A stretch of DNA of 5,337 nt. Origin: an uncultured Lachnobacterium sp. (lineage in GTDB: Bacteria; Bacillota; Clostridia; Lachnospirales; Lachnospiraceae). Shown piece after piece: positions 5,277 through 5,337 of the stretch (the stretch's first letter is position 1; every line of letters begins with the position of its first letter). The stretch is taken from positions 1-5,337 of the forward strand of contig URLU01000157.1 of the NCBI GenBank assembly GCA_900548765.1. The letters are read 5' to 3'. The position numbers were made by a program, and so were the translations under genes. Below the pieces are notes generated by a model. That model ran no database searches, had not been told where the DNA came from, and was given only the letters and a program-made list of their open reading frames with translations.

Positions 5277-5337
5277 ATGAAGCAGAAGCTGTTAGATGAA
5301 CTGATGAAGGTATCCGAAGAAGAACAGAAATATCTTG
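5277..5337 (+). CDS. Start of a further gene, possibly an AraC-type regulator (partial)
   Basis: ATG 5277 follows AGAGGGA (5262-5268) at 8 bases and the frame runs open to the window edge. Only 20 codons are visible, MKQKLLDELMKVSEEEQKYL, an acidic-basic helix. The pattern of a short helix then EEEQ-L resembles the N-termini of several Clostridia AraC-family regulators, but this is too little for a firm family call. The ribosome site and open frame support a real gene. Confidence 0.5.
   Translation, partial: MKQKLLDELMKVSEEEQKYL

Noticed and set aside
1..5337. CRISPR arrays, tRNA or rRNA genes, insertion-sequence ends, phage attachment sites
   Set aside because: No repeat-spacer pattern, cloverleaf, rRNA-like stretch or transposase was seen on either strand.

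Overview
The window looks like a low-GC Firmicutes chromosome, most likely a gut or rumen Clostridia of the Lachnospiraceae type. This rests on purine-rich Shine-Dalgarno sites, AT-rich gene spacers, sigma-A style promoters and the style of the proteins. No species can be named from the sequence. All supported genes read on the + strand, but they form several short, independent units.

Left edge (1-257): the C-terminal end of an AAA/DUF4143-type ATPase. A 311-base gap follows (258-568). It is not empty: it holds a good promoter, three successive hairpins and a strong intrinsic terminator, which together look like a roughly 100-nt small RNA or an orphan attenuator.

Repair pair (569-1915): an AlkA-type DNA-3-methyladenine glycosylase is followed at short distance by an Ogt/MGMT O6-alkylguanine methyltransferase. 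Both repair alkylated bases, one by excision and one by direct reversal. No Ada-type regulator lies beside them. The Ogt has Gln where the human enzyme has its arginine finger.

Middle (1916-3019): a GNAT acetyltransferase with its own promoter, followed by the decayed head of a LysR regulator (nonsense codon, frameshift, missing effector domain).

Right part (3020-5118): a membrane-anchored GH114-type glycoside hydrolase (polygalactosaminidase family). Next comes a MarR regulator with a consensus promoter (TTGACA, 17 bp, TATAAT) and a perfect 8-bp inverted repeat lying over the -10 and expected start site, then a translationally coupled seven-helix membrane protein of unknown function. The MarR-membrane pair reads as a self-regulated operon responding to some unknown small molecule. 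The longest reading frame of the marR gene runs back through its own promoter, so the shorter start at 3977 is preferred.

Right edge (5119-5337): the orphan C-terminal tail of an unrecognised gene, then the first 20 codons of a further gene whose N-terminus resembles those of some AraC-type regulators.
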